A stretch of 64,000 bases of DNA from Streptomyces sp. R302 (lineage in GTDB: Bacteria; Actinomycetota; Actinomycetes; Streptomycetales; Streptomycetaceae): NCBI RefSeq assembly GCF_012927245.1, contig NZ_JABBGE010000008.1, positions 62,001 through 126,000 on the forward strand, written 5' to 3'. Positions 51,060 to 58,388 of this stretch are shown in pieces; the stretch's first letter is position 1; every line of letters starts with the position of its first letter. Below the pieces are notes generated by a model. The model had not been told where the DNA came from. It saw only the letters and a program-made list of their open reading frames with translations, and did no database searches. The position numbers and the translations under genes were made by a program.

Positions 51060-51119
51060 CGGACCGGACGCCGTGGTACCCGGACCGGACGCCGTGGTCA
51101 CCCGGACCGGACGCCGTGG
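51060..51119. repeat. Tandem repeat of about 21 bp, three copies
   Basis: The 17-mer CGGACCGGACGCCGTGG occurs at 51060-51076, 51081-51097 and 51103-51119, separated by 4-5 variable bases. It lies between the divergent-to-left transporter and the end of the ArsR-like gene, with no coding role visible. Confidence 0.85.
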
Positions 51120-51142
51120 GCCACGTCCTCACCGCCCCGTCC

Positions 51143-51838
51143 TCACCGCACCGCGTCCGCCTCGATCCCGAGTTCGCGTCGCAGGGCTCGTTCTCCGGCC
51201 GGGGTGACCTTCACCGCGCGCTCGGATCCGATGCGTACGCACCAGCCGCTGTCCAGCGCGTGCGCGCAGAGCGCCGCGCCCGCGAGGCCCGCGAGGTGGG
51301 GGCGGCGTTCGGTCCAGTCCAGGCAGGCGCGCGCGAGGGGCCGCCGACCCTTCGGTACGAGGGGGATGCCGAGGCCCGCGAACCACTCCAGGCCCTGGTC
51401 CGTGAGCGCGAACCCGGTGTCCTGGCGCAGCAGTCCGCGCGCGGTCAGGGCGTCGGTGACGGCGATCCCGAGCCGTCCGGCGAGGTGGTCGTAGCAGGTG
51501 CGGCCCCGGGCCATCGCCCGTCCCGCGCTCGCCGCCGCCAGCGAGCGGGGCGCCGGATCCGCGCCGGGACCGGCCAGTGCGGCGAGCTCCTCCACCAGCT
51601 GCGCCATCCCGGGGCCGGCGAGCCGTACGTACCGGTGCCGGCCCTGGCGTTCCTCGGCGAGCACCCCGCCCGCGACGAGCTTCCCGAGGTGTTCGGTGGC
51701 GGTGGACGGCGCCACGCGCGCGTGCCGGGCGAGTTCCCCGGCCGTCCAGGCGCGTCCGTCGAGCAGGGCGAGCACCATGGCGGCCCTGCTCTCCTCCGCG
51801 AAGAGCGCCGCGAAGGCGGCGAGTTCACTGGCTCCCAT
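51143..51838 (-). CDS. ArsR/winged-helix transcription regulator
   Basis: A 231-residue regulator. The winged helix is at about residues 5-75: ELAAFAALFAEESRAAMVLALLDGRAWTAGELARHARVAPSTATEHLGKLVAGGVLAEERQGRHRYVRLA, an ArsR-type domain. The C-terminal 150 residues (YDHLAGRLGIAVTDALTARGLL... CLDWTERRPHLAGLAGAALC) are typical of longer actinobacterial ArsR-like proteins often linked to transporters. Three cysteines in the C-terminal half could bind metal or sense redox. Its neighbour, the EamA exporter, lies downstream on the same strand and may be its target. Confidence 0.9.
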   Translation of the reverse strand: MGASELAAFAALFAEESRAAMVLALLDGRAWTAGELARHARVAPSTATEHLGKLVAGGVLAEERQGRHRYVRLAGPGMAQLVEELAALAGPGADPAPRSLAAASAGRAMARGRTCYDHLAGRLGIAVTDALTARGLLRQDTGFALTDQGLEWFAGLGIPLVPKGRRPLARACLDWTERRPHLAGLAGAALCAHALDSGWCVRIGSERAVKVTPAGERALRRELGIEADAVR

Positions 51839-51856
51839 GGATCCAGGATCGCCCGC

Positions 51857-52519
51857 TCACGCTTCGGCGGGACCCGAAGCGTGAGCATCCCGCTCGTACT
51901 GCGCGCCCAGGCCGTCGAGCAGCGCCCGCAGACCGGTCTCGAAGGCGCCCTCGTCGACCTTCTCGCGGTGCTCCGCGAGCCGGTGGGCCTGGCCGAGGTG
52001 GGGGTAGTCGGCGGGGTCGTACGCCGTCTCGTCGTCGACGAAGCCGCGGGCGAAGGAGCCGAGGGCCGAGCCGGTGACGAAGTACCGCATCAGGGCGCCG
52101 ATGTGGGTGGCCTGGGCGGGCGGCCAGCCGGCCCTGACCATGGCGCCGAAGACGGCGTCGGCGACCTTGAGGCCCGCCGGGCGGCGGCCGGGGCCCTGGG
52201 CGAGGACCGGCACGATGTGCGGGTGGTCGGCGAGGGCGGCCCGGTAGGAGAGCGCCCAGTCGTGGAGGGCGGTGCGCCAGTCGCGCGGGTCGTCCGGCGC
52301 GAACATCGACAGGTCGATCTTGGCGCTCACCGCGTCCGCGACGGCGTCCAGGATCTCGTCCTTGGTGCGGAAGTGGTTGTAGAGCGAGGGCCCGCTCACG
52401 CCGAGCTCCGCCGCGAGCCGCCGGGTCGAGAGGGCGGCCAGGCCCTCCGCGTCCACGAGCTCGCCCGCCTTCTCGACGATGCGGTCTCGGCTGAGCAGGG
52501 GCTTGCGCGGTCGGGCCAT
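51857..52519 (-). CDS. TetR-family regulator, TetR_C-like
   Basis: A 220-residue repressor. The HTH is at about residues 8-55 (LLSRDRIVEKAGELVDAEGLAALSTRRLAAELGVSGPSLYNHFRTKDEILDAVADAV), with a C-terminal domain of the TetR_C_1 type (HPHIVPVLAQGPGRRPAGLKVADAVFGAMVRAGWPPAQATHIGALMRYFVTGSALGS). It is divergent from an acyl-CoA dehydrogenase gene with the 6-7-6 operator between them. The same operator precedes the aldehyde dehydrogenase operon, so I infer control of both. The start is MARPRKPLLS at 52519; an in-frame earlier ATG at 52543 overlaps the operator region. Confidence 0.9.
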   Translation of the reverse strand: MARPRKPLLSRDRIVEKAGELVDAEGLAALSTRRLAAELGVSGPSLYNHFRTKDEILDAVADAVSAKIDLSMFAPDDPRDWRTALHDWALSYRAALADHPHIVPVLAQGPGRRPAGLKVADAVFGAMVRAGWPPAQATHIGALMRYFVTGSALGSFARGFVDDETAYDPADYPHLGQAHRLAEHREKVDEGAFETGLRALLDGLGAQYERDAHASGPAEA

Positions 52520-52545
52520 GGCGCACATAGTAGGCCGCACCAATA

Positions 52546-52564
52546 AAACTAGCAGTGGTAATTA
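52546..52564. promoter_or_regulatory. TetR-type operator in the tetR/acyl-CoA dehydrogenase gap
   Basis: AAACTA-GCAGTGG-TAATTA has the same 6-7-6 geometry and arms close to the site AAACTA-N7-TAGTTT at 47367. It lies 27 bases upstream of the tetR start and 23 bases before the acyl-CoA dehydrogenase start. Confidence 0.7.
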
Positions 52565-52586
52565 AAGGGATGGGTGAGGTGGCACC

Positions 52587-53738
52587 GTGGATCTGGCGCT
52601 GAGCGAGGAGCAGCAGGACGTACGCCGGCTCGCCGAGGACTTCGTCGCCCGCGAGGTCGCCCCGCACGCCGTCGCGTGGGACCGCGCCGAGGAGGTGGAC
52701 CGGGGCATCGTGAAGAAGCTCGGCGCGGTCGGCTTCCTCGGGCTCACGATCCCGGAGGAGTACGGCGGCTCGGGCGGCGACCACCTCGCGTACTGCCTCG
52801 TCACCGAGGAGCTGGGGCGCGGCGACTCCTCCGTGCGCGGCATCGTCTCCGTCTCCCTCGGTCTGGTGGCCAAGACCCTCGCCTCCTGGGGCACCGAGGA
52901 GCAGAAGCGCGCCTGGCTGCCCCGGCTCGCCTCCGGCGACGCCCTCGGCTGCTTCGGCCTCACCGAGCCCGGCACCGGCTCCGACGCGGGGAACCTGGTC
53001 ACCCGCGCCGTGCGCGACGGCGGCGACTACGTCATCGACGGCTCCAAGATGTTCATCACCAACGGCACCTGGGCCGACGTCGTGCTGCTCTTCGCACGGA
53101 CCGGAGACACCCCCGGCCACCGGGGCGTCTCCGCCTTCCTCGTCCCCACCGACACCCCCGGCCTCACCCGCCGCGCCGTCCACGGCAAGCTGGGGCTGCG
53201 CGGCCAGGCCACCGCCGAACTCGTCCTGGAGGGCGTGCGCGTCCCGGCCTCCGCCATGCTCGGCCCGGAGGGGAAGGGCTTCACCGTCGCCATGTCCGCC
53301 CTCGCCAAGGGCCGGATGTCGGTCGCCGCCGGCTGCGTCGGCATCGCCCAGGCCGCCCTCGACGCCGCCGTCCGCTACGCGGGGGAGCGCGAGCAGTTCG
53401 GCAAGCCCATCGCCTCGTACCAGCTCGTCCAGGAACTCCTCAGCGACATCTCCGTCGACGTGGACGCGGCCCGGCTGCTGACCTGGCGGGTCGCCGACCT
53501 GATCGACCGCGGCGAGGACTTCGCCACCGCCGCCTCCAAGGCCAAGCTGTACGCCTCCGAGGCCGCCGTGCGCTGCGCCAACAACGCCCTCCAGGTCTTC
53601 GGCGGCTACGGCTACATCGACGAGTACCCCGTCGGCAAGCTGCTCCGCGACGCCCGCGTGATGACCCTCTACGAGGGCACCAGCCAGATCCAGAAGCTCA
53701 TCATCGGGCGCTCGCTCACCGGGGTCTCGGCCTTCTGA
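52587..53738 (+). CDS. Acyl-CoA dehydrogenase
   Basis: A 383-residue FAD enzyme introducing the alpha-beta double bond in acyl-CoA. Blocks seen are LGLTIPEEYGGSGGDHLAY, CFGLTEPGTGSDAGNLVTRAV (FAD/substrate), FITNGTWADVVLLFA, YAGEREQFGKPIASYQLVQELL, ALQVFGGYGYIDEYPVGKLLRDARVMTLYEGTSQIQKLIIGR, where the Glu in LYEGTS is the catalytic base as in short/medium-chain and short-branched-chain enzymes. The start is GTG at 52587, after the shared operator. Divergent from the TetR gene, hence likely repressed by it. Chain-length preference cannot be read. Confidence 0.95.
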   Translation: MDLALSEEQQDVRRLAEDFVAREVAPHAVAWDRAEEVDRGIVKKLGAVGFLGLTIPEEYGGSGGDHLAYCLVTEELGRGDSSVRGIVSVSLGLVAKTLASWGTEEQKRAWLPRLASGDALGCFGLTEPGTGSDAGNLVTRAVRDGGDYVIDGSKMFITNGTWADVVLLFARTGDTPGHRGVSAFLVPTDTPGLTRRAVHGKLGLRGQATAELVLEGVRVPASAMLGPEGKGFTVAMSALAKGRMSVAAGCVGIAQAALDAAVRYAGEREQFGKPIASYQLVQELLSDISVDVDAARLLTWRVADLIDRGEDFATAASKAKLYASEAAVRCANNALQVFGGYGYIDEYPVGKLLRDARVMTLYEGTSQIQKLIIGRSLTGVSAF

Positions 53739-53774
53739 CCCCCTTCTGGGCCCCTTCTGACCCGCTTCTGGGCC
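53731..53774 (+). repeat. 22-bp tandem duplication across the acyl-CoA dehydrogenase stop
   Basis: CCTTCTGACCC(C/G)CTTCTGGGCC occurs twice head to tail, with a shorter third start at 53775. The first copy holds the real stop codon. A related TCTGGGCCCC recurs near 53789. It appears as a local slippage duplication in the 3' region. Confidence 0.8.
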
Positions 53775-53824
53775 CCTTCCGAGGTCCATCTGGGCCCCGG
53801 ACCCCAGCCCGTCTGAGTATCCGC

Positions 53825-53850
53825 GCGGATGTGGCGCCCGCCACATCCGC
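53825..53850. promoter_or_regulatory. 12-bp inverted repeat upstream of the YiaA/B gene
   Basis: GCGGATGTGGCG and CGCCACATCCGC pair perfectly around a 2-base CC centre, ending 14 bases before the next start codon. The almost absent loop suits a protein-binding operator as well as a terminator for the acyl-CoA dehydrogenase. Confidence 0.6.
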
Positions 53851-53864
53851 CGGAAGCTCTCCCC

Positions 53865-54155
53865 ATGAGCGAGTCACAGGTCAAGCAGCAGAACACCAAC
53901 GCCTACCACGCCCAGGCCGTCATCTCCTTCGCGATCGCCCTCGCGGCCGTCGCCATCGGGATCTACCAGCTGGAGGCCAGCGCCTGGGTGCGCGCCTTCC
54001 TCGCGGTCTCCGTCCTCTACCTCACCACCTCGGCCTTCACCCTCGCCAAGGTGGTCCGCGACCGGCAGGAGTCGGACCGTATCGTCAGCCGGGTCGACCA
54101 GGCCCGTCTGGAGAAGCTCCTCGCCGAGCACGACCCCTTCCAGCAGAAGCTCTGA
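53865..54155 (+). CDS. YiaA/YiaB-family two-helix membrane protein
   Basis: A 96-residue membrane protein with two helices, AQAVISFAIALAAVAIGIYQL (about 16-36) and VRAFLAVSVLYLTTSAFTLAKVV (about 42-64), then a charged cytoplasmic tail (RDRQESDRIVSRVDQARLEKLLAEHDPF). This is the YiaA/YiaB two-helix domain; function is not established. The start MSESQVKQQNTNAYHAQ is typical. A perfect 12-bp inverted repeat lies immediately upstream. Confidence 0.88.
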   Translation: MSESQVKQQNTNAYHAQAVISFAIALAAVAIGIYQLEASAWVRAFLAVSVLYLTTSAFTLAKVVRDRQESDRIVSRVDQARLEKLLAEHDPFQQKL

Positions 54156-54178
54156 GCCGGTCCCCGGTCACGGCGATC

Positions 54179-54196
54179 TCTAAGCGCTTGCTCAGC
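54179..54196. promoter_or_regulatory. Shared 18-bp operator copy 1, before tetR at 54243
   Basis: TCTAAGCGCTTGCTCAGC, an imperfect inverted repeat (CTAAGC/GCTCAG arms with a 4-base centre). An identical 18-mer lies before the maoC gene at 55412. It is 47 bases upstream of the tetR start. Confidence 0.75.
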
Positions 54197-54242
54197 TTCG
54201 TTGTATGGTGTTCGTCCTGACCGGTCCGAGGAGGAGTGTGGG

Positions 54243-54866
54243 ATGAGCGCGGCGGAGCAGACGCCCGAGGGCGAGGACGTGCCCTGGGGCGAGGTCACGC
54301 CCGAGGCCGCCCGGAGGCTGCTGGTCGCGGCCGTGGAGGCCTTCGCCGAACGCGGCTACCACGCCACCACCACCCGGGACATCGCCGGGCGGGCCGGCAT
54401 GAGCCCGGCCGCGCTCTACATCCACTACAAGACCAAGGAAGAGCTGCTCCACCGGATCAGCCGCATCGGTCACGACAAGGCCCTGGAGATCCTCCGGGCG
54501 GCCGAGTCCGGCGGCGGCGCCGCGTCCGAGCGGCTCGCCGACGCCGTGCGCTCCTTCGTCCGCTGGCACGCCGAGCACCACACCACCGCCCGCGTCGTCC
54601 AGTACGAGCTCGACGCGCTCGGCCCCGAGCACCGCGCCGAGATCGTGGAGCTGCGCCGGGAGACCGACGCGAGCGTGCGCCGGATCATCGAGCAGGGCGT
54701 GGCGGCCGGCGAGTTCGACCAGGCCGACGTGGCCGGCACCACCGTCGCCGTCCTCTCGCTCTGCATCGACGTCGCCCGCTGGTTCAACCCCGAGGGCCGC
54801 CGGACCCCCGACGAGGTCGGCGAGCTCTACGCCGACCTCGTGCTCCGCATGGTGGGCCGCCGCTAG
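54243..54866 (+). CDS. TetR-family regulator (fatty-acid/CoA-type)
   Basis: A 207-residue repressor. The HTH is at about residues 24-70 (RRLLVAAVEAFAERGYHATTTRDIAGRAGMSPAALYIHYKTKEELLHRISRIGHDKA), and the C-terminal domain (VRSFVRWHAEHHTTARVVQYELDALGPEHRAEIVELRRETDASVRRIIEQGVAAGEFD) is of the kind found in actinobacterial acyl-CoA-responsive TetR proteins such as the KstR2/FadR groups. It faces the maoC gene tail to tail; both promoters carry the same 18-bp element, so I infer that it represses itself and maoC. The ATG at 54243 follows GAGGAG. Confidence 0.9.
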   Translation: MSAAEQTPEGEDVPWGEVTPEAARRLLVAAVEAFAERGYHATTTRDIAGRAGMSPAALYIHYKTKEELLHRISRIGHDKALEILRAAESGGGAASERLADAVRSFVRWHAEHHTTARVVQYELDALGPEHRAEIVELRRETDASVRRIIEQGVAAGEFDQADVAGTTVAVLSLCIDVARWFNPEGRRTPDEVGELYADLVLRMVGRR

Positions 54867-54908
54867 CGGGACCGGTGGCGGCGCGGCCGGGTGGGCTTCC
54901 GGGTGGGC

Positions 54909-55370
54909 TCAGAAGTAGTAGCGCGAGACCGACTCGGCGACGCACACCGGCTTGTCGCTGCCCTCGCGCTCCACGGTCACCTTCGCGGTGACCTGCACGC
55001 CGCCGCCCGCCTCCTCCACCTTCGTCAGCACCGCCGTGGCGCGCAGCCGCGAGCCGACCGGCACCGGAGCGGGGAAGCGCACCTTCTCCGTGCCGTAGTT
55101 CAGGCCCATCTTCATGCCCTCGACCCGCAGCACCTGCGGCACGAACAGCGGCAGCAGCGAGAGGGTGAGGTAGCCGTGCGCGATCGTCGAGCCGAAGGGG
55201 CCCTGGGCGGCGCGCTCGGGGTCCACGTGGATCCACTGGTGGTCGCCGGTGGCCTCGGCGAAGAGGTCGATCCGCTTCTGGTCGACCTCCAGCCAGTCGC
55301 TGTGCCCCAGCTGCTCGCCGACCCCCGCGCGCAGCTCCTCGGCGGAAGTGAAGATCCTCGGCTCGGCCAT
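54909..55370 (-). CDS. MaoC-family acyl-CoA hydratase/dehydratase
   Basis: A 153-residue hot-dog-fold hydratase. The catalytic motif is FAEATGDHQWIHVDPERAAQGPFGSTIAHGYLTLSLLP, with the Asp and His of the hydratase 2 motif. It hydrates enoyl-CoA or dehydrates 3-hydroxyacyl-CoA. RVEGMKMGLNYGTEKVRFPAPVPVGSRLRA is the standard second half. Length is typical of stand-alone MaoC. The 18-bp operator lies 42-59 bases upstream of its start. It belongs with the acyl-CoA dehydrogenases in this end of the window, though not in an operon with them. Confidence 0.94.
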   Translation of the reverse strand: MAEPRIFTSAEELRAGVGEQLGHSDWLEVDQKRIDLFAEATGDHQWIHVDPERAAQGPFGSTIAHGYLTLSLLPLFVPQVLRVEGMKMGLNYGTEKVRFPAPVPVGSRLRATAVLTKVEEAGGGVQVTAKVTVEREGSDKPVCVAESVSRYYF

Positions 55371-55411
55371 GTGCCCGGTCCCTTCTCGTACGACATACCA
55401 AACGGTTTGTG

Positions 55412-55429
55412 TCTAAGCGCTTGCTCAGC
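55412..55429. promoter_or_regulatory. Shared 18-bp operator copy 2, before maoC
   Basis: TCTAAGCGCTTGCTCAGC, identical to the copy at 54179-54196 and in the same plus-strand orientation although the genes they precede are on opposite strands, as expected for a near-palindromic operator. Confidence 0.75.
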
Positions 55430-55508
55430 ATGTGGGGTGAGGGTCGCCCTGTCAACGGATCGGCCCAGGCCGACGGAGCAGTGATGACGGACCAGTAGGG
55501 TTCGAGGG

Positions 55509-55982
55509 GTGCCGCAGATTCCCGAGAAGATCCACGAGCTCACCGTCGGTCAGCTCTCCGCCCGCAGCGGTGCCGCCGTCTCCGCCCTCCACTTCTACGA
55601 GGCCAAGGGACTCATCGGCAGCCGCCGCACCACCGGAAACCAGCGCCGTTACGGGCGCGACGCCCTGCGCCGGGTCGCCTTCATCCGCGCCGCCCAGCGC
55701 GTGGGCATCCCGCTCGCCACCATCCGCGAGGCCCTCTCCGCGCTGCCCGAGGAGCGCACCCCGACCCGCGAGGACTGGTCCCGGCTCTCCGCCGCCTGGC
55801 GCACCGAACTCGACGACCGCATCAAGCAGCTCGGCCGGCTCCGCGACCATCTGTCGGACTGCATCGGCTGCGGCTGCCTCTCCCTGGAGACCTGCGTGCT
55901 CTCCAACCCCGACGACGTCTTCGGCGAGCGCATGGCCGGCTCCCGCCTGCTGCCGGTACGCCGCGAGGGCAAGGAACAGTAG
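55509..55982 (+). CDS. soxR: Redox-sensing MerR-family activator SoxR
   Basis: A 157-residue transcription activator. The MerR winged helix (LTVGQLSARSGAAVSALHFYEAKGLIGSRRTTGNQRRYGRDALRRVAFIRAAQRVGIPLATIREAL) is followed by the dimer helix and the [2Fe-2S] site CIGCGCLSLETC, the exact SoxR cysteine pattern. In Streptomyces SoxR responds to redox-active antibiotics and related quinones rather than to superoxide alone and activates a small set of redox and efflux genes. None of those targets is adjacent. Start is GTG at 55509. It matches SCO1697 in memory and is divergent from maoC. Confidence 0.96.
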   Translation: MPQIPEKIHELTVGQLSARSGAAVSALHFYEAKGLIGSRRTTGNQRRYGRDALRRVAFIRAAQRVGIPLATIREALSALPEERTPTREDWSRLSAAWRTELDDRIKQLGRLRDHLSDCIGCGCLSLETCVLSNPDDVFGERMAGSRLLPVRREGKEQ

Positions 55983-56230
55983 GAACCCGTCGCCGGCGCG
56001 GGCTCCCTCGGCCGGGGCGGGAGCGCACGTCCGCCGCCGGGTGCCCGGGGCCGGATCCGTACCTCGCCCGCGTCCATCGTCACCGCGTCCGCCGTCACCG
56101 CGTCCGCCGCGGTCCGGGCGAGCCCGGCCGGATCGCGCGGCACCACCGCCGACCCACCGGCCCTCACGTACCGTTCAGCACCGCCCGGAGCGCCGGAGTA
56201 CCACGTCCCCCGTCCTCCTCGGCGGCCGGA

Positions 56231-56842
56231 TCACGCCGCCGGGACCAGGGGACGGCTGCGTATCTCCCGGGCGCGGGCCAGGGCGCCGGGGGTCAGGACC
56301 GCGCGCGGCACCTCGACGCCGCAGTCCGCGCACACCGGGCCGTACCACTCCGGGTCCCCGGGGCCGCCGGCCCACGCGATCCGGGTGCCCGCGCACACCG
56401 GGCACGCCTCGCCCGGCCCGTGCTCCAGGGCGGCGACGAGGCGTCGCACCACCTGCGGCAGCGGGTCCGTCGGATGGACGGTCGGATCTCCGCACCGCAC
56501 CACGCCGTTGCCGCCCCACACGCCCCGGTGCCAGTCGTCCAGTGCCCTCAGGGCACGCAGCCCGCCGTGCTTCTCGCGCCGGCGCCGGGCGGCGAACTCC
56601 GCCTCGTACGCCAGCCACACGGCCCGCGCCTCCTCCAACTCCTCCAGGGCGGCCACGAGCCGCGCCGGATCGAGCTCCCGGTCGTCGGGTCCGAACCCGT
56701 GCCTGCGGCACAGGTGGTCCCAGGTCGCCCGGTGCCCGTAGGGAGCGAACCGCTCCAGGCACTTGCGCAGCGAATACCTGCGCAGCGCCGTGTCGCAGCC
56801 CTGATCACGCACCTGTCTCGCGAGACTCCGGAAACCGGCCAT
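56231..56842 (-). CDS. Hypothetical protein with C-terminal zinc-ribbon-like motif
   Basis: A 203-residue protein without a family I can name. The N-terminal two thirds are helical and rich in Arg, Trp and Glu (LRKCLERFAPYGHRATWDHLCRRHGFGPDD). Near the C-terminus CPVCAGTRIAWAGGPGDPEWYGPVCADCGVEVPR provides two CxxC knuckles about 20 residues apart, as in zinc ribbons. The ATG at 56842 follows GGAGG at good spacing, while the longer frame has no such signal. It lies alone between soxR (convergent) and the hydrolase. Confidence 0.75.
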   Translation of the reverse strand: MAGFRSLARQVRDQGCDTALRRYSLRKCLERFAPYGHRATWDHLCRRHGFGPDDRELDPARLVAALEELEEARAVWLAYEAEFAARRRREKHGGLRALRALDDWHRGVWGGNGVVRCGDPTVHPTDPLPQVVRRLVAALEHGPGEACPVCAGTRIAWAGGPGDPEWYGPVCADCGVEVPRAVLTPGALARAREIRSRPLVPAA

Positions 56843-57018
56843 CGCTCGCCACCTCCGTCGCTGGTCGCCGCGCATCCGCGGTACCAGAGGGACGAACGGC
56901 GGCGCCTCCGTGTTCCGCCCGAATCCCGAACGGACGTGACGTGGCGAGAAGACGCCACTCGCGTGCGGCCGTCCCGAAGGCGTGCTCGGTGGCATCCGCG
57001 CAGGTCAGCGTGGGCGTC

Positions 57019-58269
57019 TCAGCGCCGGCCGATCCTGGCCGCCGAGACCACCACCCGGGCCAGCTCCGGCCGTCGGACGTCGCTGTGCGAGCGGACCACG
57101 TCCGCCGCGTCCACGCTCACGCAGCCCGAGGCCGGAACCCCGTCCCGCAGCACCGTCGCGAGCGTCCGCCGCGGCGCCCCCGGCACGCCGTGGACACCGT
57201 CCCAGCCGATCGCCCCCCACCGGGGGTCGCGCGCCGCGATCCGCCCGAGCGGCCCCGTCAGGGACGCCGAGTCGCGGGCCGCGAGGGAGGCCAGCGGGTA
57301 GAAGACGCCGAGCGCGGTGTCGTGGTGCGAGTGGCAGGCCACCACCGGCCCCCGCACCCGCAGCTGCATGTCCCTCAGCGCCCCCGACCGGTCGGGATCG
57401 TGCGGCAGCCTGGCCCCGAACGCGTAGTGCGAGAAGGCCCCCTGGAGCAGCGTCATCGACCTGACCGGCCGCAGCGCCCCCGGCAGCCCGCGCAGCGCGT
57501 ACGCCACGAGCCGGGCGCCCATGCTGTGGCCCACGAGGTGCACCCGCAGCCCCGGCGCCGCCCGCGCCACCTCCGCGAGCAGCGGCCCGAGCCCCCGCTC
57601 GCCCACCTGTCCCGCCCGCCGCTTCATCACGTAGTACGTGGCCTGCCGCAGCGCCTCCCGGCCGCCCTTCCAGAGCCGCCCGAACCCGTCGCCGAACAGG
57701 GCCTCCGGAGCCGCCGCCTCCGCGGTCTCCGGCGACGCGGCCGCCTCGGCCTCCGCCGCGTCCGCGAACAGGGCGCACGCCTCCATCGGATCCGCCGTCA
57801 GGAACAGCGGTATGGACTCGCCCGCGGCCGGACCGCCGTCGAGGTCGAGAAGCCCCTCCCCGCCGACGTCCGCCAGCTCCCGCAGCAGCGCCCCGAACTC
57901 GGCGAACGCGGCCTCCTCCGGCGGCGCCAGCTCCAGCAGCTCGGTGAGCCGCACGATCGCCCGCTCCTTCTCCGGGAGCGCCGTCACCAGCGCCCGGAAG
58001 TCCGGCACCGGCTCGTCCGTGAACATCATCGAGGGCCAGACCACGCCCGCGTACCCCGCCTCCACGCCCGGGGCGACGAGTTCGGGGAAGGGCGCGAAGA
58101 AGTCCGAGTACAACCGGGTCGCACCGGACGGGGAGTTGTTCCACCCGTGGGCGAACACCACCAGGTCCGTCACTCCGCTCCGCGCCAGGCCGACCAGGTC
58201 GGCGGCCTGCCCGGCGGGCCCGTCCCCGTCCTTGTCGAAGACGATCTCCCGGTACGGATCCACACTCAT
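57019..58269 (-). CDS. Alpha/beta-hydrolase-like protein of unknown substrate
   Basis: A 416-residue protein. It starts MSVDPYREIVFDKDGDGPAGQAADL; TDLVVFAHGWNNSPSGATRLYSDFF is a hydrolase-like oxyanion loop (HGWNNS); APGLRVHLVGHSMGARLVAYAL carries the GHSMG nucleophile elbow near residue 245; VVACHSHHDTALGVFYPLA probably supplies the His. A middle insertion (about 95-190) is rich in Ala and Glu. No signal peptide is seen, so it is likely cytoplasmic. These large HGWN-type hydrolases are common in Streptomyces without known substrates. An earlier in-frame GTG is possible. It is separated by a terminator from the erythromycin-esterase-like gene. Confidence 0.85.
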   Translation of the reverse strand: MSVDPYREIVFDKDGDGPAGQAADLVGLARSGVTDLVVFAHGWNNSPSGATRLYSDFFAPFPELVAPGVEAGYAGVVWPSMMFTDEPVPDFRALVTALPEKERAIVRLTELLELAPPEEAAFAEFGALLRELADVGGEGLLDLDGGPAAGESIPLFLTADPMEACALFADAAEAEAAASPETAEAAAPEALFGDGFGRLWKGGREALRQATYYVMKRRAGQVGERGLGPLLAEVARAAPGLRVHLVGHSMGARLVAYALRGLPGALRPVRSMTLLQGAFSHYAFGARLPHDPDRSGALRDMQLRVRGPVVACHSHHDTALGVFYPLASLAARDSASLTGPLGRIAARDPRWGAIGWDGVHGVPGAPRRTLATVLRDGVPASGCVSVDAADVVRSHSDVRRPELARVVVSAARIGRR

Positions 58270-58308
58270 CCCGCTCACGGCCCGCCCGTCCCTCCCCGTC
58301 GAGGAAGC

Positions 58309-58339
58309 GCCCAGGGGACGCGTCCCGCGACCCCTGGGC
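58309..58339 (-). terminator. Hairpin terminator after the erythromycin-esterase-like gene
   Basis: GCCCAGGGG and CCCCTGGGC pair around a 13-base loop, between the hydrolase start and the stop of the preceding minus-strand gene. Confidence 0.6.
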
Positions 58340-58388
58340 AGCATGCCCGAATCCGGCCGTTCCCAGACCTCTTCGGGCGGTTCGGGCC

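Noticed and set aside
55983..56230. A short gene in the gap after soxR
   Set aside because: Only Ala/Arg/Pro-rich shadow frames exist and no start signal is seen; the 248-base gap appears noncoding.
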